Source of the DNA: Luteimonas sp. RC10
GTDB lineage: Bacteria; Pseudomonadota; Gammaproteobacteria; Xanthomonadales; Xanthomonadaceae
Reading direction: 5' to 3'
DNA: 64,000 nucleotides
NCBI RefSeq assembly: GCF_014192745.1
Contig: NZ_JACHYJ010000009.1
Coordinates: 62,001 to 126,000, forward strand
Shown here: positions 9,299-18,918 of the stretch, piece by piece
How positions within the stretch are numbered: position 1 is the stretch's first letter
How the letters are laid out: each line of letters starts with the position of its first letter
Position numbers and translations under genes: made by a program
The notes under the pieces: generated by a model
The model's input: the letters and a program-made list of their open reading frames with translations, nothing else
Told to the model about the DNA's origin: nothing
Databases searched by the model: none

Positions 9299-11311
9299 TC
9301 AGAAGTCGGTGACGAAGGCCACCAGGCCGCTGATCACGGCGGCATAGCTGGTCGCGAGCATCGCCACCAGCAGCAAGGCTGCCCACAGCCGCGCGGGCCA
9401 GCCGCGTCCGCCCCGCCAGGTTTCGCGCAGGTTCCAGGCCGACGTCGCGAGCCCGGCCGCGATCGCGACGACAGACAGCGCGCTCAGCGCCAGGACCCAA
9501 CCATTGAGGCCGTCGTTGATCCGGAAGTAGTCGGCCATGAACCAGGCGATCAGGCCGATCCAGCCGGCCCAGCTCAGCAACACCAGCCAGCTTGCGGCGC
9601 GGCTCGCCCGGTAGGCGCGTACCGTGCGCGGCGGCCACGGCAGCGCGAGGCGATAGCGGCGCCGCACCAGTGCACTGACCGGCCAGGCCAATGCGCTGAG
9701 CACCAATACCGCGAACGACACACCCAGCACCGGCATCAGCCACGCGGCCGAGCGATAGCCTTCGACGCGCTGGAAGAGCATGAACGGCGAGACCGCATCG
9801 ACCGAGAACGCAGTCACCTTGCCGTCTTCGACCACCGCGGCCAATCGCTGCTTGCCATCCAGCGTGCGCCAGACGAACGGCGCCACCGGATAGAAGCGAC
9901 CCGGCTGGCCGTCGGTGCCCGAGAACATCGGGAACCCGACCGAACCGTCGCCGTGGTCCACGAGCTGCACCTGCTGGAGCTGCATCAGGCGCATGAAGCC
10001 CGACTCGCTGCGGCGCGAGTTCAAGTAATGGCCCGCGGCGAGCAGCCGGGCCTGCGCCTTCGCCGTCTCGATGTCGACCTGGGCCGGCGGCGTCTGCGCG
10101 GGGAAGTAACGGTCGGCGAAGCCTTCGAGCAGTTCGCTGCGGATCACGCCGGTCGCGCCATCCGCGCCGGTGCTGTTGACCGACACGAAGACACCGACGC
10201 CCTGATCGCGGAACAGATACAGATACGAGTGGAAGAAGATCGTGTCGCCGCCGTGGCCGAGCACGCGCTGTCCGTTGAGGTCGATCTCGTAGAAGCCCAG
10301 CGCCATGGTCCGCAGCGGCGGGACGAAGCGGGTCTGCGGCGTGTACATCTGCGCCGCGGTCGCGGCCTTGAGCAGCGGAGAGTCGCGGCCGGCCGCGGTC
10401 TCCAGGTGCGCGATCATGAAGCGCGCCATGTCGCTGCCGGTGGCCGCCAGGGCGCCGGCCGGCGCCGACGGCACGACTTCGTAACCACCGGGTTCGTCCG
10501 AGGCGAGCTGATAGCCGCGCGCCATCAGCCCGGCCAGTTCGTCCGGCAGGGGCTGGCGGAAGCTCGAGCGGGTCATCCGCAACGGCTGCAGGACATGCCG
10601 CTCGATGTAGTCGTCGAACGACTCGCCACTGACCCGCGCGACGATGTAGCCCGCCAGGCTGGTCGCGTAGTTCGAGTACGCCGGGACCGTGCCGGGCTCG
10701 AAGATCTGGCCGGGCACCCAGGCCTTGAGGTAGGCGCCGAGCTCGGTCTTGCCGGCGCGCGCCTGCGCCTCGGTGGTCATCAGATTCTTGACCCGCTCCT
10801 CCAGTCCCGAGGTGTGGGTCATCAGGTGGCGCAGCGTGATCGGCGTCCCGCGCGTCGGCACCCGGAAGTCGAGGTAGTCGTTGATGTCGGCATCCAGATC
10901 CAGGCGCCCGGCCTCGACCTGCTGCATCACCGCCGTCCAGGTCAGCAGCTTGGAGACCGAGCCTGGGCGGAACAGCGTGGCATCCGGATCCACCGGCTGG
11001 CGCTTGGCGACATCGGCGTAGCCGTAACCACGCTTGGCGATGATCTCCCCGTCCTTGACCACGGTGACCACACCGCCGGCGATGTTCCCGCGGGCCAGCG
11101 CATAGGGCATGAACCCGTCGAGCCAGGCCGTGACATCAGTCCCGGTCAGGACATGGGCGCCGTCGGCGGCCGGGGGCGTTTGGGCAGTCGCCGTCAGCTC
11201 GGGGGCCGCCGGGGCCGCGGGCGCGGGTCCCGTCTGGGCGAACGCGGAGGTGCACAGCAGCAAGCAGGCCAGCAACGATCGCACACGCAACGAACCTGAC
11301 ATCGGGAGCAC
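9299..11311 (-). CDS. membrane-anchored serine hydrolase of the beta-lactamase/DD-peptidase fold
   Basis: 670 residues. Signal peptide at about 1-25, a linker rich in Ala/Pro, then a class C beta-lactamase-like domain (about 60-380). SxxK is at Ser118-Lys121 (GSVSK), YxN at Tyr212-Asn214 (YSN), and HGGD near residue 350 replaces the usual KTG triad. After a beta-rich linker, four C-terminal membrane helices follow (about 535-660). Such proteins act in the periplasm as esterases, D-aminopeptidases or penicillin-binding-like enzymes; the substrate is unknown. Monocistronic, ending at the 28-bp palindrome and divergent from the Mpo1-like gene. Confidence 0.85.
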   Translation of the reverse strand: MLPMSGSLRVRSLLACLLLCTSAFAQTGPAPAAPAAPELTATAQTPPAADGAHVLTGTDVTAWLDGFMPYALARGNIAGGVVTVVKDGEIIAKRGYGYADVAKRQPVDPDATLFRPGSVSKLLTWTAVMQQVEAGRLDLDADINDYLDFRVPTRGTPITLRHLMTHTSGLEERVKNLMTTEAQARAGKTELGAYLKAWVPGQIFEPGTVPAYSNYATSLAGYIVARVSGESFDDYIERHVLQPLRMTRSSFRQPLPDELAGLMARGYQLASDEPGGYEVVPSAPAGALAATGSDMARFMIAHLETAAGRDSPLLKAATAAQMYTPQTRFVPPLRTMALGFYEIDLNGQRVLGHGGDTIFFHSYLYLFRDQGVGVFVSVNSTGADGATGVIRSELLEGFADRYFPAQTPPAQVDIETAKAQARLLAAGHYLNSRRSESGFMRLMQLQQVQLVDHGDGSVGFPMFSGTDGQPGRFYPVAPFVWRTLDGKQRLAAVVEDGKVTAFSVDAVSPFMLFQRVEGYRSAAWLMPVLGVSFAVLVLSALAWPVSALVRRRYRLALPWPPRTVRAYRASRAASWLVLLSWAGWIGLIAWFMADYFRINDGLNGWVLALSALSVVAIAAGLATSAWNLRETWRGGRGWPARLWAALLLVAMLATSYAAVISGLVAFVTDF

Positions 11312-11529
11312 CTCGACGGGACGGACGTAGGACCAATCTGCCGACTGTCTCGCCCCGAATCGGACAAGTCAAGCCTGATCGGAAAATATTCTCGCTTCTG
11401 GCGCAGATGACCGACCGAGGAAAAAAAGAGGCCGAGCGCTGCCCCCAGGCGGACCGGCGCTGGCGGCCGGCATCGATCGCGCTGCATTCTGCGAAGATGC
11501 CCGCGCACCCACGGCACCCGGGAGTCCTG

Positions 11530-12024
11530 ATGGACACGACACACGACGGCGAAGGCGTGCGCCCGATCGAGCGCTGGTTCGCGCATTACTCGGCCGACCA
11601 TCGCAACGCCGCCAACCAGCGGATCCATGTCGTCGCCGTGCCGGCGATCCTGTGGAGCGTGGTGGCCCTGCTGTGGTGTCTGCCGCCGGGGCCGTTCTTC
11701 CGCTCAGGGGCCTGGGCCGCGCTCGCGATGTTCGGCGCCTGGCTGTTCTACCAGCGCGCGTCGCGCCCGCTGGGCCTGGGCATGCTCGCCGTCTTCATCG
11801 CGATGGCCGCGGCCACGGCCTGGCTGCATCGCACGCTCGGCACGCCCGGGCTGCTGGCGCTGGGCGCGGCCGTCTTCGTGGTGGCATGGATCGCCCAGTT
11901 CGTCGGCCACAGCCGGTGGTTCGAGGCCCGCAAGCCGAGCTTCCTGACCGACCTGCGCTATCTGCTGATCGGGCCGGCCTGGGTCTTGGCCAAGCTGTAT
12001 CGGCGGCTCGGCTGGCGGTACTGA
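11530..12024 (+). CDS. Mpo1/DUF962-family membrane protein
   Basis: 164 residues with a ribosome site GGAG five bases before ATG 11530. N-terminal WFAHYSADHRNAANQRIHVV, then about three membrane segments, and a late QFVGHSRWFEARKPS segment are the DUF962 hallmarks. The yeast homologue Mpo1 is an iron(II)-dependent dioxygenase of 2-hydroxy fatty acids (known of the family), and the conserved histidines visible here fit that chemistry. The bacterial role is not proven. It is convergent with the epimerase gene, only 10 bases apart. Confidence 0.85.
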   Translation: MDTTHDGEGVRPIERWFAHYSADHRNAANQRIHVVAVPAILWSVVALLWCLPPGPFFRSGAWAALAMFGAWLFYQRASRPLGLGMLAVFIAMAAATAWLHRTLGTPGLLALGAAVFVVAWIAQFVGHSRWFEARKPSFLTDLRYLLIGPAWVLAKLYRRLGWRY

Positions 12025-12034
12025 GGGGGGTCGC

Positions 12035-12895
12035 TCAGTCCGGGAACATCGACGCGTCGGGCACAAACGGCCGCGGCGCGTAGCCGAACGCGGCCTGCGC
12101 CGGGGCGGGGTCGAACACCAGATCCTCGCGCATCCGCGCCACCGCCCCAGCCGGCAATCCCTGCAACTGACCGGCGCGATGCGCCAGCTGCAACGCCACT
12201 TCGAACAACGGCGCCGGCAGCAGCAATAGCCGTGGCCGCGGGGTCAGCGCCGCCAGCGTGCGCGCGACCATGTCGCGATAGCGCAGCGTCTCGCCGCCGG
12301 GCAAGGCGTAGGCCTGGCCGGCTGCGGCCGGCGCATCGACCGCAGCCAGCGCCGCGGCCGCCAGGTCGTCGGCATGCACCGGCTGACGCAGGCCACGCGC
12401 ATCGATGGGCAGCACGAAGAGGCCGCGGCGGCGCGCAAGCGCGACCACGCGCGCCAGGTTGTGCGCGCTGCCGGGCCCGTAGATCAGCGTCGGCCGCAAC
12501 AACGTCGCCGCCGCGCCGCGATCGCCGGCGGCCGCGAACAAGCGCGTCCCGGCCTCGCGCAGCCGTGCCGCCAGCGCGCGTTCGTCGGGGTCGGCCGCAG
12601 CCTGCTTGGTCGCGTCGCTGGTGGATCCGAACGCCACCACGCGCGGGCTCTCGGGGCCAGTGGCCGCATACCAGATCGAGAAATGGTCCAGCGGCCCACA
12701 ACTGAAAACGGCATCGAAGCGGCCGGTCAGCTCTGGCATCGCCTGGAAGCCGCCCAGATGCCAGCGCAGGCCCGGTTGCGACGGACGGGCCTCGCGCGAG
12801 ACCGCATCGACCGTCCAGCCAGCGGCGAGCAGCCGCGCCACCAGCGCACGCCCGATCGCGCCACTGCCGCCCAGCACCAGTGCATGCCTGTTCAT
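12035..12895 (-). CDS. NAD(P)-dependent epimerase/short-chain reductase family protein
   Basis: 286 residues from ATG 12895 (MNRHALVLGGSGAIGRALV). The Rossmann GGSGAIG loop is at residues 9-15. The middle keeps an atypical-SDR fold with RPTLIYGPGSAHN, HADDLAAAAL and a sugar-epimerase-like C terminus, but no clear YxxxK is visible, so catalysis may differ from classic epimerases. The substrate is unknown. The frame extends 56 codons upstream with poor composition and was not used. It is divergent from the mrp operon. Confidence 0.8.
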   Translation of the reverse strand: MNRHALVLGGSGAIGRALVARLLAAGWTVDAVSREARPSQPGLRWHLGGFQAMPELTGRFDAVFSCGPLDHFSIWYAATGPESPRVVAFGSTSDATKQAAADPDERALAARLREAGTRLFAAAGDRGAAATLLRPTLIYGPGSAHNLARVVALARRRGLFVLPIDARGLRQPVHADDLAAAALAAVDAPAAAGQAYALPGGETLRYRDMVARTLAALTPRPRLLLLPAPLFEVALQLAHRAGQLQGLPAGAVARMREDLVFDPAPAQAAFGYAPRPFVPDASMFPD

Positions 12896-13071
12896 GTCCG
12901 TCCGCCGTGGAGAGGCGGCCGGCCCCGGGAAGACGCGAACGGCGCGGAGCATGCTGACATCCTCACAGCATAGCCGGCAAAATCCACGAACTGTTCGCGC
13001 GCATCGGTTAGACTGCTCGGCCCTTGCGCGCTCCGCCGGCTTTCTGGCCGACCGCCTCCACAAGGAGTCCG

Positions 13072-15849
13072 ATGCTCGAACTGTTGTTGGCCCTGCCCTT
13101 CGTGCTGGCGCTCGTCGTCGCCCTCTCGGCGCACGCGTCGCGTCGCACCACCGCCTGGCTCGCCGGCTTCGTGCCGTTGCTGGGACTGGCGGTATTGGCG
13201 GCAGTGGCTGGCGACGTGTTCGACGGCACGATCCTGCGCACCGGCTACGAATGGATCCCCGAGGCCGGGCTCGACTTCAGCCTGCGCATGGACGGGCTGG
13301 CCTGGACCTTCGCATTGATGGTGCTGGGCATCGGCGGGCTGGTGGTGCTCTACGGCGCCTACTACCTGTCGCCCAAGGACAGCCCACGGCGGTTCTTCAC
13401 CTACCTGCTGCTGTTCATGGGTGCGATGCTGGGCATGGTCCTGGCCGGCAACCTGCTGCTGCTGGCGGTGTTCTGGGAGCTGACCTCGATCAGCTCGTTC
13501 CTGCTCATCGGGTTCTGGTCGCATCGCCAGGACGCCCGCCAGGGCGCGCGCATGGCGCTGACGATCACCGGCCTGGGCGGCCTGGCGCTGCTGGGCGGCG
13601 TGCTGCTGATCGGGCGCATCGTCGGCAGCTACGACCTCGATGCGGTGCTCGCGGCTGGTGACACGATCCGCGCCAGCCACCTCTACCCCGCGGCGCTGGC
13701 CCTGGTGCTGCTGGGCGTGTTCACCAAGAGCGCGCAGTTCCCGTTCCATTTCTGGCTGCCGCAGGCAATGGCTGCGCCCACACCGGTATCGGCCTATCTG
13801 CACTCGGCGACGATGGTCAAGGCGGGCGTGTTCCTGCTCGCGCGGCTGCACCCCGCACTGGCGGGCACTGACCTGTTCTTCTATGTCGTCACCGGCGTCG
13901 GCGCGACGACGCTGCTGGTCGGCGCCTGGTTCGCGATCTTCCAGCACGACCTCAAGGGGCTGCTGGCCTACTCGACGATCTCGCACCTGGGCCTGATCAC
14001 GCTGCTGTTCGGCCTGTCGACCGACATGGCCGTGGTGGCCGGCCTGTTCCACATCCTCAACCACGCCATGTTCAAGGCCTCGCTGTTCATGGCGGCGGGC
14101 ATCATCGACCACGAGGCCGGGACCCGCGACATGCGCCGGCTCGGCAACCTCCGGCGCCTGATGCCGATGACCAGTGCCCTGGCGATCATCGCCTCGCTGG
14201 CGATGGCGGGGATTCCGCTGCTCAACGGCTTTTTGTCCAAGGAAATGTTCTTCGCCGAGGCGCTGGAGATCGGCGGGCACGGCACGATGCGGCTGATCAT
14301 CAGCGGCGCCGCGCTGCTGGCCGGCGTGTTCGGCATCGCCTACAGCCTGCGCTTCGTGCACGACACGTTCTTCGGCAACGGGCCACGCGCGCTGGATGTG
14401 GTACCGCACGAGCCGCCGCGCTGGATGCGCATCCCGGTCGGCGTGCTCGCGGTGCTGTGCGTGGTGGTCGGCATCGTGCCCGCGCTGACGGTGCAGCCGC
14501 TGCTGCGCACGATGGTCGCCGGCACGCTCGGCGATGCCGCGCCCACATTCAGTCTTGCGGTCTGGCACGGAGTGAACCTGCCGCTGCTGATGAGCGTGGC
14601 CAGCCTGGTGCTGGGCGTGGCGCTGTACTTCGGCCTGCGCCGGCTGCTCGACTTCCATGCGGTGGTGACGCGCTCGATCGGCCGGCACGTGTTCCACGTC
14701 AACATCGAACGGCTGTTCTCGCTGGCGCGCGCCTTCACCGCCCGCGTGGCCAATGGCCGCCTGCAGCGCAGCCTGCTGGGCCTGCTGCTGGTCGCGTTGC
14801 TGCTTGCCGGCTGGCCGCTGGTCGGCGAGATCGGCGAGATCCTGTCGGCGGCGCCACGCTCGCAGACCATGCCGGCGATCGGCTGGATCCTGTGGACGCT
14901 GCTGGTGGCCGCGTCGATCGGCACGGTGCTGGTGCACGGCAAGCGGCTGACCGCGCTGATCGTGATCGGCGGCGTCGGCCTGACCGTGAGCCTGATGTTC
15001 GTCTACCTGTCGGCGCCGGATCTGGCACTGACCCAGCTGCTGGTGGAGATGGTCACCATCGCGCTGATGATGATGGCGCTCAATTACCTGCCCAAGCAGT
15101 CGAAGGTCGCGCGTACGCCGCTGCGCAAGGTCCGCGACGTGGCGATCTCGCTTGTCGCCGGCGGCGGACTGGCGACGCTGGCCTACGCGATGATGATGGC
15201 GCCGGTGGACACGATTTCCGGCGAACTGCTGGTGCGCTCGCTGCCCGAGGCCTACGGACGCAATGTCGTCAACGTGATCCTGGTCGACTTCCGAGGCTTC
15301 GATACCTTTGGCGAGATCACCGTGTTCGGCACCGCCGCGCTGGTCGTGCACGCGTTGCTGCGCTGGGCGCGGTTGCAGCCCGATGAAGTGATGCCCGGTC
15401 CGCCGGTGCACCTGCCGATCGCGGCCGACCTGACCCAGTTGCTGTTCCCGCTGGCGCTCACGGTGTCGATCTACCTGTTCCTGCGCGGGCACAACGCGCC
15501 CGGCGGCGGTTTCATCGCCGGCCTGGTGTTCGCAGTGCCGGTGCTGGTGAAGTACGTGCTGCAGGGCGCGCGCGCGGTCGAGGCGACCTTCGGCTTCGAC
15601 TACCTGCGCGGCATCGGCATCGGCCTGCTGCTGGCGGTGATCGGCGGCGTGGGCTCGTGGTGGTTCGGCCTGCCGTTCCTGACCAGCGGCCACATCGATC
15701 TGAACCTGCCCGTGGTCGGCCTGCTGCCGCTGGCCAGCGCGCTGGTGTTCGACACCGGCGTCTACGTGGTGGTGTTCGCCGGCACGCTGCTGATGCTCTC
15801 GACGATGGGCACGGTCAAGCAACGCCAGGCCAGTGAGGAGACGCCCTGA
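13072..15849 (+). CDS. mrpA: Mrp Na+/H+ antiporter, fused subunits A and B
   Basis: 925-residue polytopic inner-membrane protein, first gene of the mrp operon, with AAGGAG four bases before ATG 13072. The N-terminal two thirds (about 1-500) is the ND5/NuoL-like proton-translocating domain (FFTYLLLFMGAMLGMV, FPFHFWLPQAMAAPTPVSAYLHSATMVKAG). The C-terminal part (from about residue 770) is an MnhB domain (FLRGHNAPGGGFIAGLVFAV). Such A/B fusions are usual in group 2 Mrp/Pha systems. It exports Na+ (or K+) in exchange for H+ and aids alkaline and salt tolerance. It overlaps mrpC by one base. Confidence 0.95.
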   Translation: MLELLLALPFVLALVVALSAHASRRTTAWLAGFVPLLGLAVLAAVAGDVFDGTILRTGYEWIPEAGLDFSLRMDGLAWTFALMVLGIGGLVVLYGAYYLSPKDSPRRFFTYLLLFMGAMLGMVLAGNLLLLAVFWELTSISSFLLIGFWSHRQDARQGARMALTITGLGGLALLGGVLLIGRIVGSYDLDAVLAAGDTIRASHLYPAALALVLLGVFTKSAQFPFHFWLPQAMAAPTPVSAYLHSATMVKAGVFLLARLHPALAGTDLFFYVVTGVGATTLLVGAWFAIFQHDLKGLLAYSTISHLGLITLLFGLSTDMAVVAGLFHILNHAMFKASLFMAAGIIDHEAGTRDMRRLGNLRRLMPMTSALAIIASLAMAGIPLLNGFLSKEMFFAEALEIGGHGTMRLIISGAALLAGVFGIAYSLRFVHDTFFGNGPRALDVVPHEPPRWMRIPVGVLAVLCVVVGIVPALTVQPLLRTMVAGTLGDAAPTFSLAVWHGVNLPLLMSVASLVLGVALYFGLRRLLDFHAVVTRSIGRHVFHVNIERLFSLARAFTARVANGRLQRSLLGLLLVALLLAGWPLVGEIGEILSAAPRSQTMPAIGWILWTLLVAASIGTVLVHGKRLTALIVIGGVGLTVSLMFVYLSAPDLALTQLLVEMVTIALMMMALNYLPKQSKVARTPLRKVRDVAISLVAGGGLATLAYAMMMAPVDTISGELLVRSLPEAYGRNVVNVILVDFRGFDTFGEITVFGTAALVVHALLRWARLQPDEVMPGPPVHLPIAADLTQLLFPLALTVSIYLFLRGHNAPGGGFIAGLVFAVPVLVKYVLQGARAVEATFGFDYLRGIGIGLLLAVIGGVGSWWFGLPFLTSGHIDLNLPVVGLLPLASALVFDTGVYVVVFAGTLLMLSTMGTVKQRQASEETP

Positions 15850-16214
15850 TGGAATTCGCGATCGCCAGCGCCATCGGCGTGCTCGCCGCCTCGGGCGTGT
15901 ACCTGCTGCTGCGCGCACGCACCTTCGACGTCATCCTCGGGCTGACGTTGCTGTCGTATGCCACCAACCTGCTGATCTTCTCGTCCGGCCGCATCGTGGT
16001 CGGCAAGCCGCCGGTGCTCGGCGATGGCCTTCCCGAGACGCTGGCCAGCTACACCGATCCGCTGCCGCAGGCACTGGTGCTGACCGCGATCGTGATCGCC
16101 TTCGCGATGACCGCGGTGACCGTGGTCGTGGCGATGCGCGAGCATTCGGATCTGCATACCGACCACGTCGACGGCGAAGAGCCCGACGACGAGCGGCGCG
16201 GGGGCGGGCGATGA
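15849..16214 (+). CDS. mrpC: Mrp antiporter subunit C
   Basis: 121 residues, NuoK-like, with three predicted membrane helices (about 3-22, 30-50, 74-96) and an acidic C-terminal tail. The segment LTLLSYATNLLIF is typical. Its ATG overlaps the stop of the fused A/B gene by one base (TGATG), and its own stop overlaps mrpD in an ATGA, so translation is coupled through the operon. Confidence 0.93.
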   Translation: MEFAIASAIGVLAASGVYLLLRARTFDVILGLTLLSYATNLLIFSSGRIVVGKPPVLGDGLPETLASYTDPLPQALVLTAIVIAFAMTAVTVVVAMREHSDLHTDHVDGEEPDDERRGGGR

Positions 16215-17740
16215 ACCACATCGCGATCGCGCCGATCCTGGTGCCGCTGATCACCGGCGCCCTGCTGTTGCTGCTCGAGCGCCGGCATCGCGCTTCGACG
16301 CTGCGACTGTGGGCGTGGCTGGGCATGGCGGTCCTGCTGGCGGTCAGCGTCGCGCTGCTGCTGCAGGTCCAGCGTGAGGAGATGCTGGTCTACCTGCTCG
16401 GCGACTGGCCTGCCCGGCTGGGCATCGCACTGATGGTCGATCGCCTCTCGGCGATGATGGTGATGACCACCACGCTGCTCGCCATCCCGTGCCTGCTCTA
16501 CGCCTGCGCCGGCTGGGACAAGCGCGCGCTGCACTTTCATGCCTTGTTCCAGGTCCAGCTCGCGGGCCTCAACGGCTCGTTCCTGACCGGCGATCTGTTC
16601 AACCTGTTCGTGTTCTTCGAGGTGATGCTGATCGCCTCCTACGGCCTGCTGCTGAGCGGCGCGCGCGGTGCGCGGATCAAGGCCGGCATGCACTACGTGG
16701 TGTTCAACATCGCGGCATCCACGGTGTTCCTGCTCGCGCTTGGCCTGCTCTACGGCTTGCTGGGCACGTTGAACATGGCCGAGCTGGCGGTGCGCGTGGC
16801 CCAGGTGCCGCCCGAAACCGCGCCATTGGTGCGCGCCGGCGCCGGCTTGCTGCTGCTGGTGTTCTGCGCCAAAGCCGCGCTGCTGCCGCTGTACCTGTGG
16901 CTGCCGGAAGCCTATGCACGGGCACCGGCGGCGGTGGCGGCACTGTTCACCATCATGACCAAGGTCGGCCTGTACGCGATCCTGCGTGTCTTCACCCTGG
17001 TGTTCGGCGCCGATGCCGGCCTGCTCGCCGACCTCGCCTGGCCGTGGCTGCTGCCGGCGGGTGCGGCGACGATGGTGCTGGCCGCACTCGGCGTGGTCGG
17101 TGCGCCGCGACTGCGCATCGGCGTGGCCTACCTGGTGCTGTTGTCGGCCGGCATGCTGTTCGTCGCGTTCGCGCTCGCCAACCGCGGCGCGATCTCCGCC
17201 GGCCTGTACTACCTGCCCCACAGCGTGTTCGTGACCGCGGCGCTGTTCCTATTGGCCGACATCATCCAGCGCCACCGCGGCAGCACCGGCGACTATCTGA
17301 TGCCGATCGCCTCGATGCCCGGCAAGACCGTGCCGGCGCTGTTGTTTCTGGTCGCGGCGATCTCGGTCACCGGCCTGCCGCCGCTGTCGGGCTTCATCGG
17401 CAAGCTGCAACTGCTCAACTCGGTCCCCGAGTCGGTCATCGGCTGGGTCTGGGCCGCGATCCTGGTCAGCAGCCTGATGGCGATCATCGGCCTGTCGCGT
17501 AGCGGCACGCGGCTGTTCTGGCGCGTCGATCCGGTCCCCGAGGGCACAGCGCCGATGCCGCTGCGCCGCTCGGAAATCGCTGCGACCATGCTGCTGCTCG
17601 GCTACGGTGTGGCGATGACGCTCTTCGCCGGGCCGCTGCTGCGCTACACCGATGCGACGGCTGCACAATTGCTCGATACCGGCGCGACGGTCGAGCGCGT
17701 CGGCGGGACCACACCGTTGATCCGGGAGCCCTCGCGATGA
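16211..17740 (+). CDS. mrpD: Mrp antiporter subunit D
   Basis: 509-residue NuoN/NuoM-like subunit with about 14 membrane helices. The segment FNLFVFFEVMLIASYGLLL and the helix with Lys in AALLPLYLWLPEAYARAPAAVAALFTIMTKVGLY are marks of proton-pumping antiporter subunits. ATG 16211 overlaps the stop of mrpC in an ATGA. The stop in turn overlaps mrpE's start by four bases. Confidence 0.94.
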   Translation: MNHIAIAPILVPLITGALLLLLERRHRASTLRLWAWLGMAVLLAVSVALLLQVQREEMLVYLLGDWPARLGIALMVDRLSAMMVMTTTLLAIPCLLYACAGWDKRALHFHALFQVQLAGLNGSFLTGDLFNLFVFFEVMLIASYGLLLSGARGARIKAGMHYVVFNIAASTVFLLALGLLYGLLGTLNMAELAVRVAQVPPETAPLVRAGAGLLLLVFCAKAALLPLYLWLPEAYARAPAAVAALFTIMTKVGLYAILRVFTLVFGADAGLLADLAWPWLLPAGAATMVLAALGVVGAPRLRIGVAYLVLLSAGMLFVAFALANRGAISAGLYYLPHSVFVTAALFLLADIIQRHRGSTGDYLMPIASMPGKTVPALLFLVAAISVTGLPPLSGFIGKLQLLNSVPESVIGWVWAAILVSSLMAIIGLSRSGTRLFWRVDPVPEGTAPMPLRRSEIAATMLLLGYGVAMTLFAGPLLRYTDATAAQLLDTGATVERVGGTTPLIREPSR

Positions 17741-18225
17741 AGCGCCGTCTGCTGCCGTCGATCCCGCAAAGCCTGACGGTCTTTCTCTTCTGGCTGTTGA
17801 TGGCCGAGGACTTCAGCCCCGCCAACATCGTCATGGCGCTGCTGCTGGCCTGGTTGATGCCGCTGCTGGCCTCGCGGATGGAACGCGAGTTCGCCCAACT
17901 GGGCCGCCTGCGCGGCGTCTGGGCGCTGGGCGCGCGCGTGCTGTGGGACATCGTGGTCGCCAACATCACCGTCGCCCGTCAGGTCCTCGGCCCCCGCGAC
18001 AAGCTCAACTCCCAGTTCGTCTGGCTGCCGCTGGACCTGACCAACATCCACGGTATTTCCGCGCTGACCAGCCTGATCACGCTGACGCCCGGCACCGTAT
18101 CCGCGGAACTGTCGGAAGACCGCCGGTTTCTGTTGATCCACTGCCTGAGCACCGACGATCCCGACGCGCTGGTCGCCGAGATCAAGGACCGCTACGAGGC
18201 CCCGCTGCGGGAGATCTTCCCATGA
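17737..18225 (+). CDS. mrpE: Mrp antiporter subunit E
   Basis: 162 residues. Two to three N-terminal membrane helices (SLTVFLFWLLMAEDFSPANIVMALLLAWLMPLL) are followed by a cytoplasmic domain carrying DLTNIHGISALTSLITLTPGTVS, a signature of MnhE/PhaE. ATGA overlaps at both ends keep it in the operon. Confidence 0.92.
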   Translation: MKRRLLPSIPQSLTVFLFWLLMAEDFSPANIVMALLLAWLMPLLASRMEREFAQLGRLRGVWALGARVLWDIVVANITVARQVLGPRDKLNSQFVWLPLDLTNIHGISALTSLITLTPGTVSAELSEDRRFLLIHCLSTDDPDALVAEIKDRYEAPLREIFP

Positions 18226-18506
18226 ACGGCAATCCCCTGATCGAACTGGCCATCATTGCCGGCATGCACCTGGTCGGCATCGCCATGCTGCTGTCGACGT
18301 GGCGGTTGCTGCGCGGGCCCACCGCGCCCGATCGCATCCTCGCCCTCGACACGCTCTACGTCAGTTCGATCGCCCAGCTCATCCTGTTCGGCATGCTGAT
18401 GGATACCGAAATCTACTTCGAGGCGGCGCTGATCATCGCGATGCTCGGCTTTGTCGGCACCGTGGTGCTCAGCAAGTACGTGATCCGCCGGGACGTCGTC
18501 GAATGA
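18222..18506 (+). CDS. mrpF: Mrp antiporter subunit F
   Basis: 94 residues with three membrane helices. RLLRGPTAPDRILALDTLYVSS is the MnhF/PhaF signature, with the conserved Asp pair. It overlaps mrpE and mrpG by four bases each. Confidence 0.92.
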   Translation: MNGNPLIELAIIAGMHLVGIAMLLSTWRLLRGPTAPDRILALDTLYVSSIAQLILFGMLMDTEIYFEAALIIAMLGFVGTVVLSKYVIRRDVVE

Positions 18507-18880
18507 ACATCGTCCTCGACCTCGTCATCGCGCTGTTGCTGCTGGTGGGGTGCTTCTTCACCCTGCTCGGCGCGATCGCGCTGCTCAAGCTGCGCGACTT
18601 CTTCCAGCGCGTCCATGGCCCGGCCAAGGCCAGCACGCTGGGCGTGGGCTGCATCCTGTTCGCCTCGATCCTCTACCACTCGGTCAACGAGAGCGGCGTC
18701 CACCCGCGCGAACTGCTGATCACGGTGTTCCTGTTCCTGACCGCGCCGATCAGCGCGCACCTGATGTCGCGCGCCGCGTTGTCGTTGATGGACGACCGAC
18801 CGCCGCATCCCGGGCGCACGCCCGATGCGAGCCAGCGCGTCGTCGACGACGAGGATCCGGCACCGCCCGAGCGCGACTGA
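18503..18880 (+). CDS. mrpG: Mrp antiporter subunit G
   Basis: 125 residues with three membrane helices. LLVGCFFTLLGAIALLKLRDFFQRVHGPAKASTLG is the MnhG/PhaG mark. The C-terminal 30 residues are hydrophilic and acidic. It is the last gene of the operon; a minus-strand lipoprotein gene ends 38 bases further on. No strong terminator hairpin was seen in that short gap. Confidence 0.92.
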   Translation: MNIVLDLVIALLLLVGCFFTLLGAIALLKLRDFFQRVHGPAKASTLGVGCILFASILYHSVNESGVHPRELLITVFLFLTAPISAHLMSRAALSLMDDRPPHPGRTPDASQRVVDDEDPAPPERD

Positions 18881-18918
18881 GCTTCCTTCAGCCGCGCGTT
18901 CGGGCGATACCCGTGCTT

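Noticed and set aside
12892..15918. Very long open frame antisense to mrpA (about 1000 codons)
   Set aside because: It is an effect of high GC; its translation is His/Gln/Arg-rich low complexity, and the opposite strand encodes the clear MrpA/B fusion.
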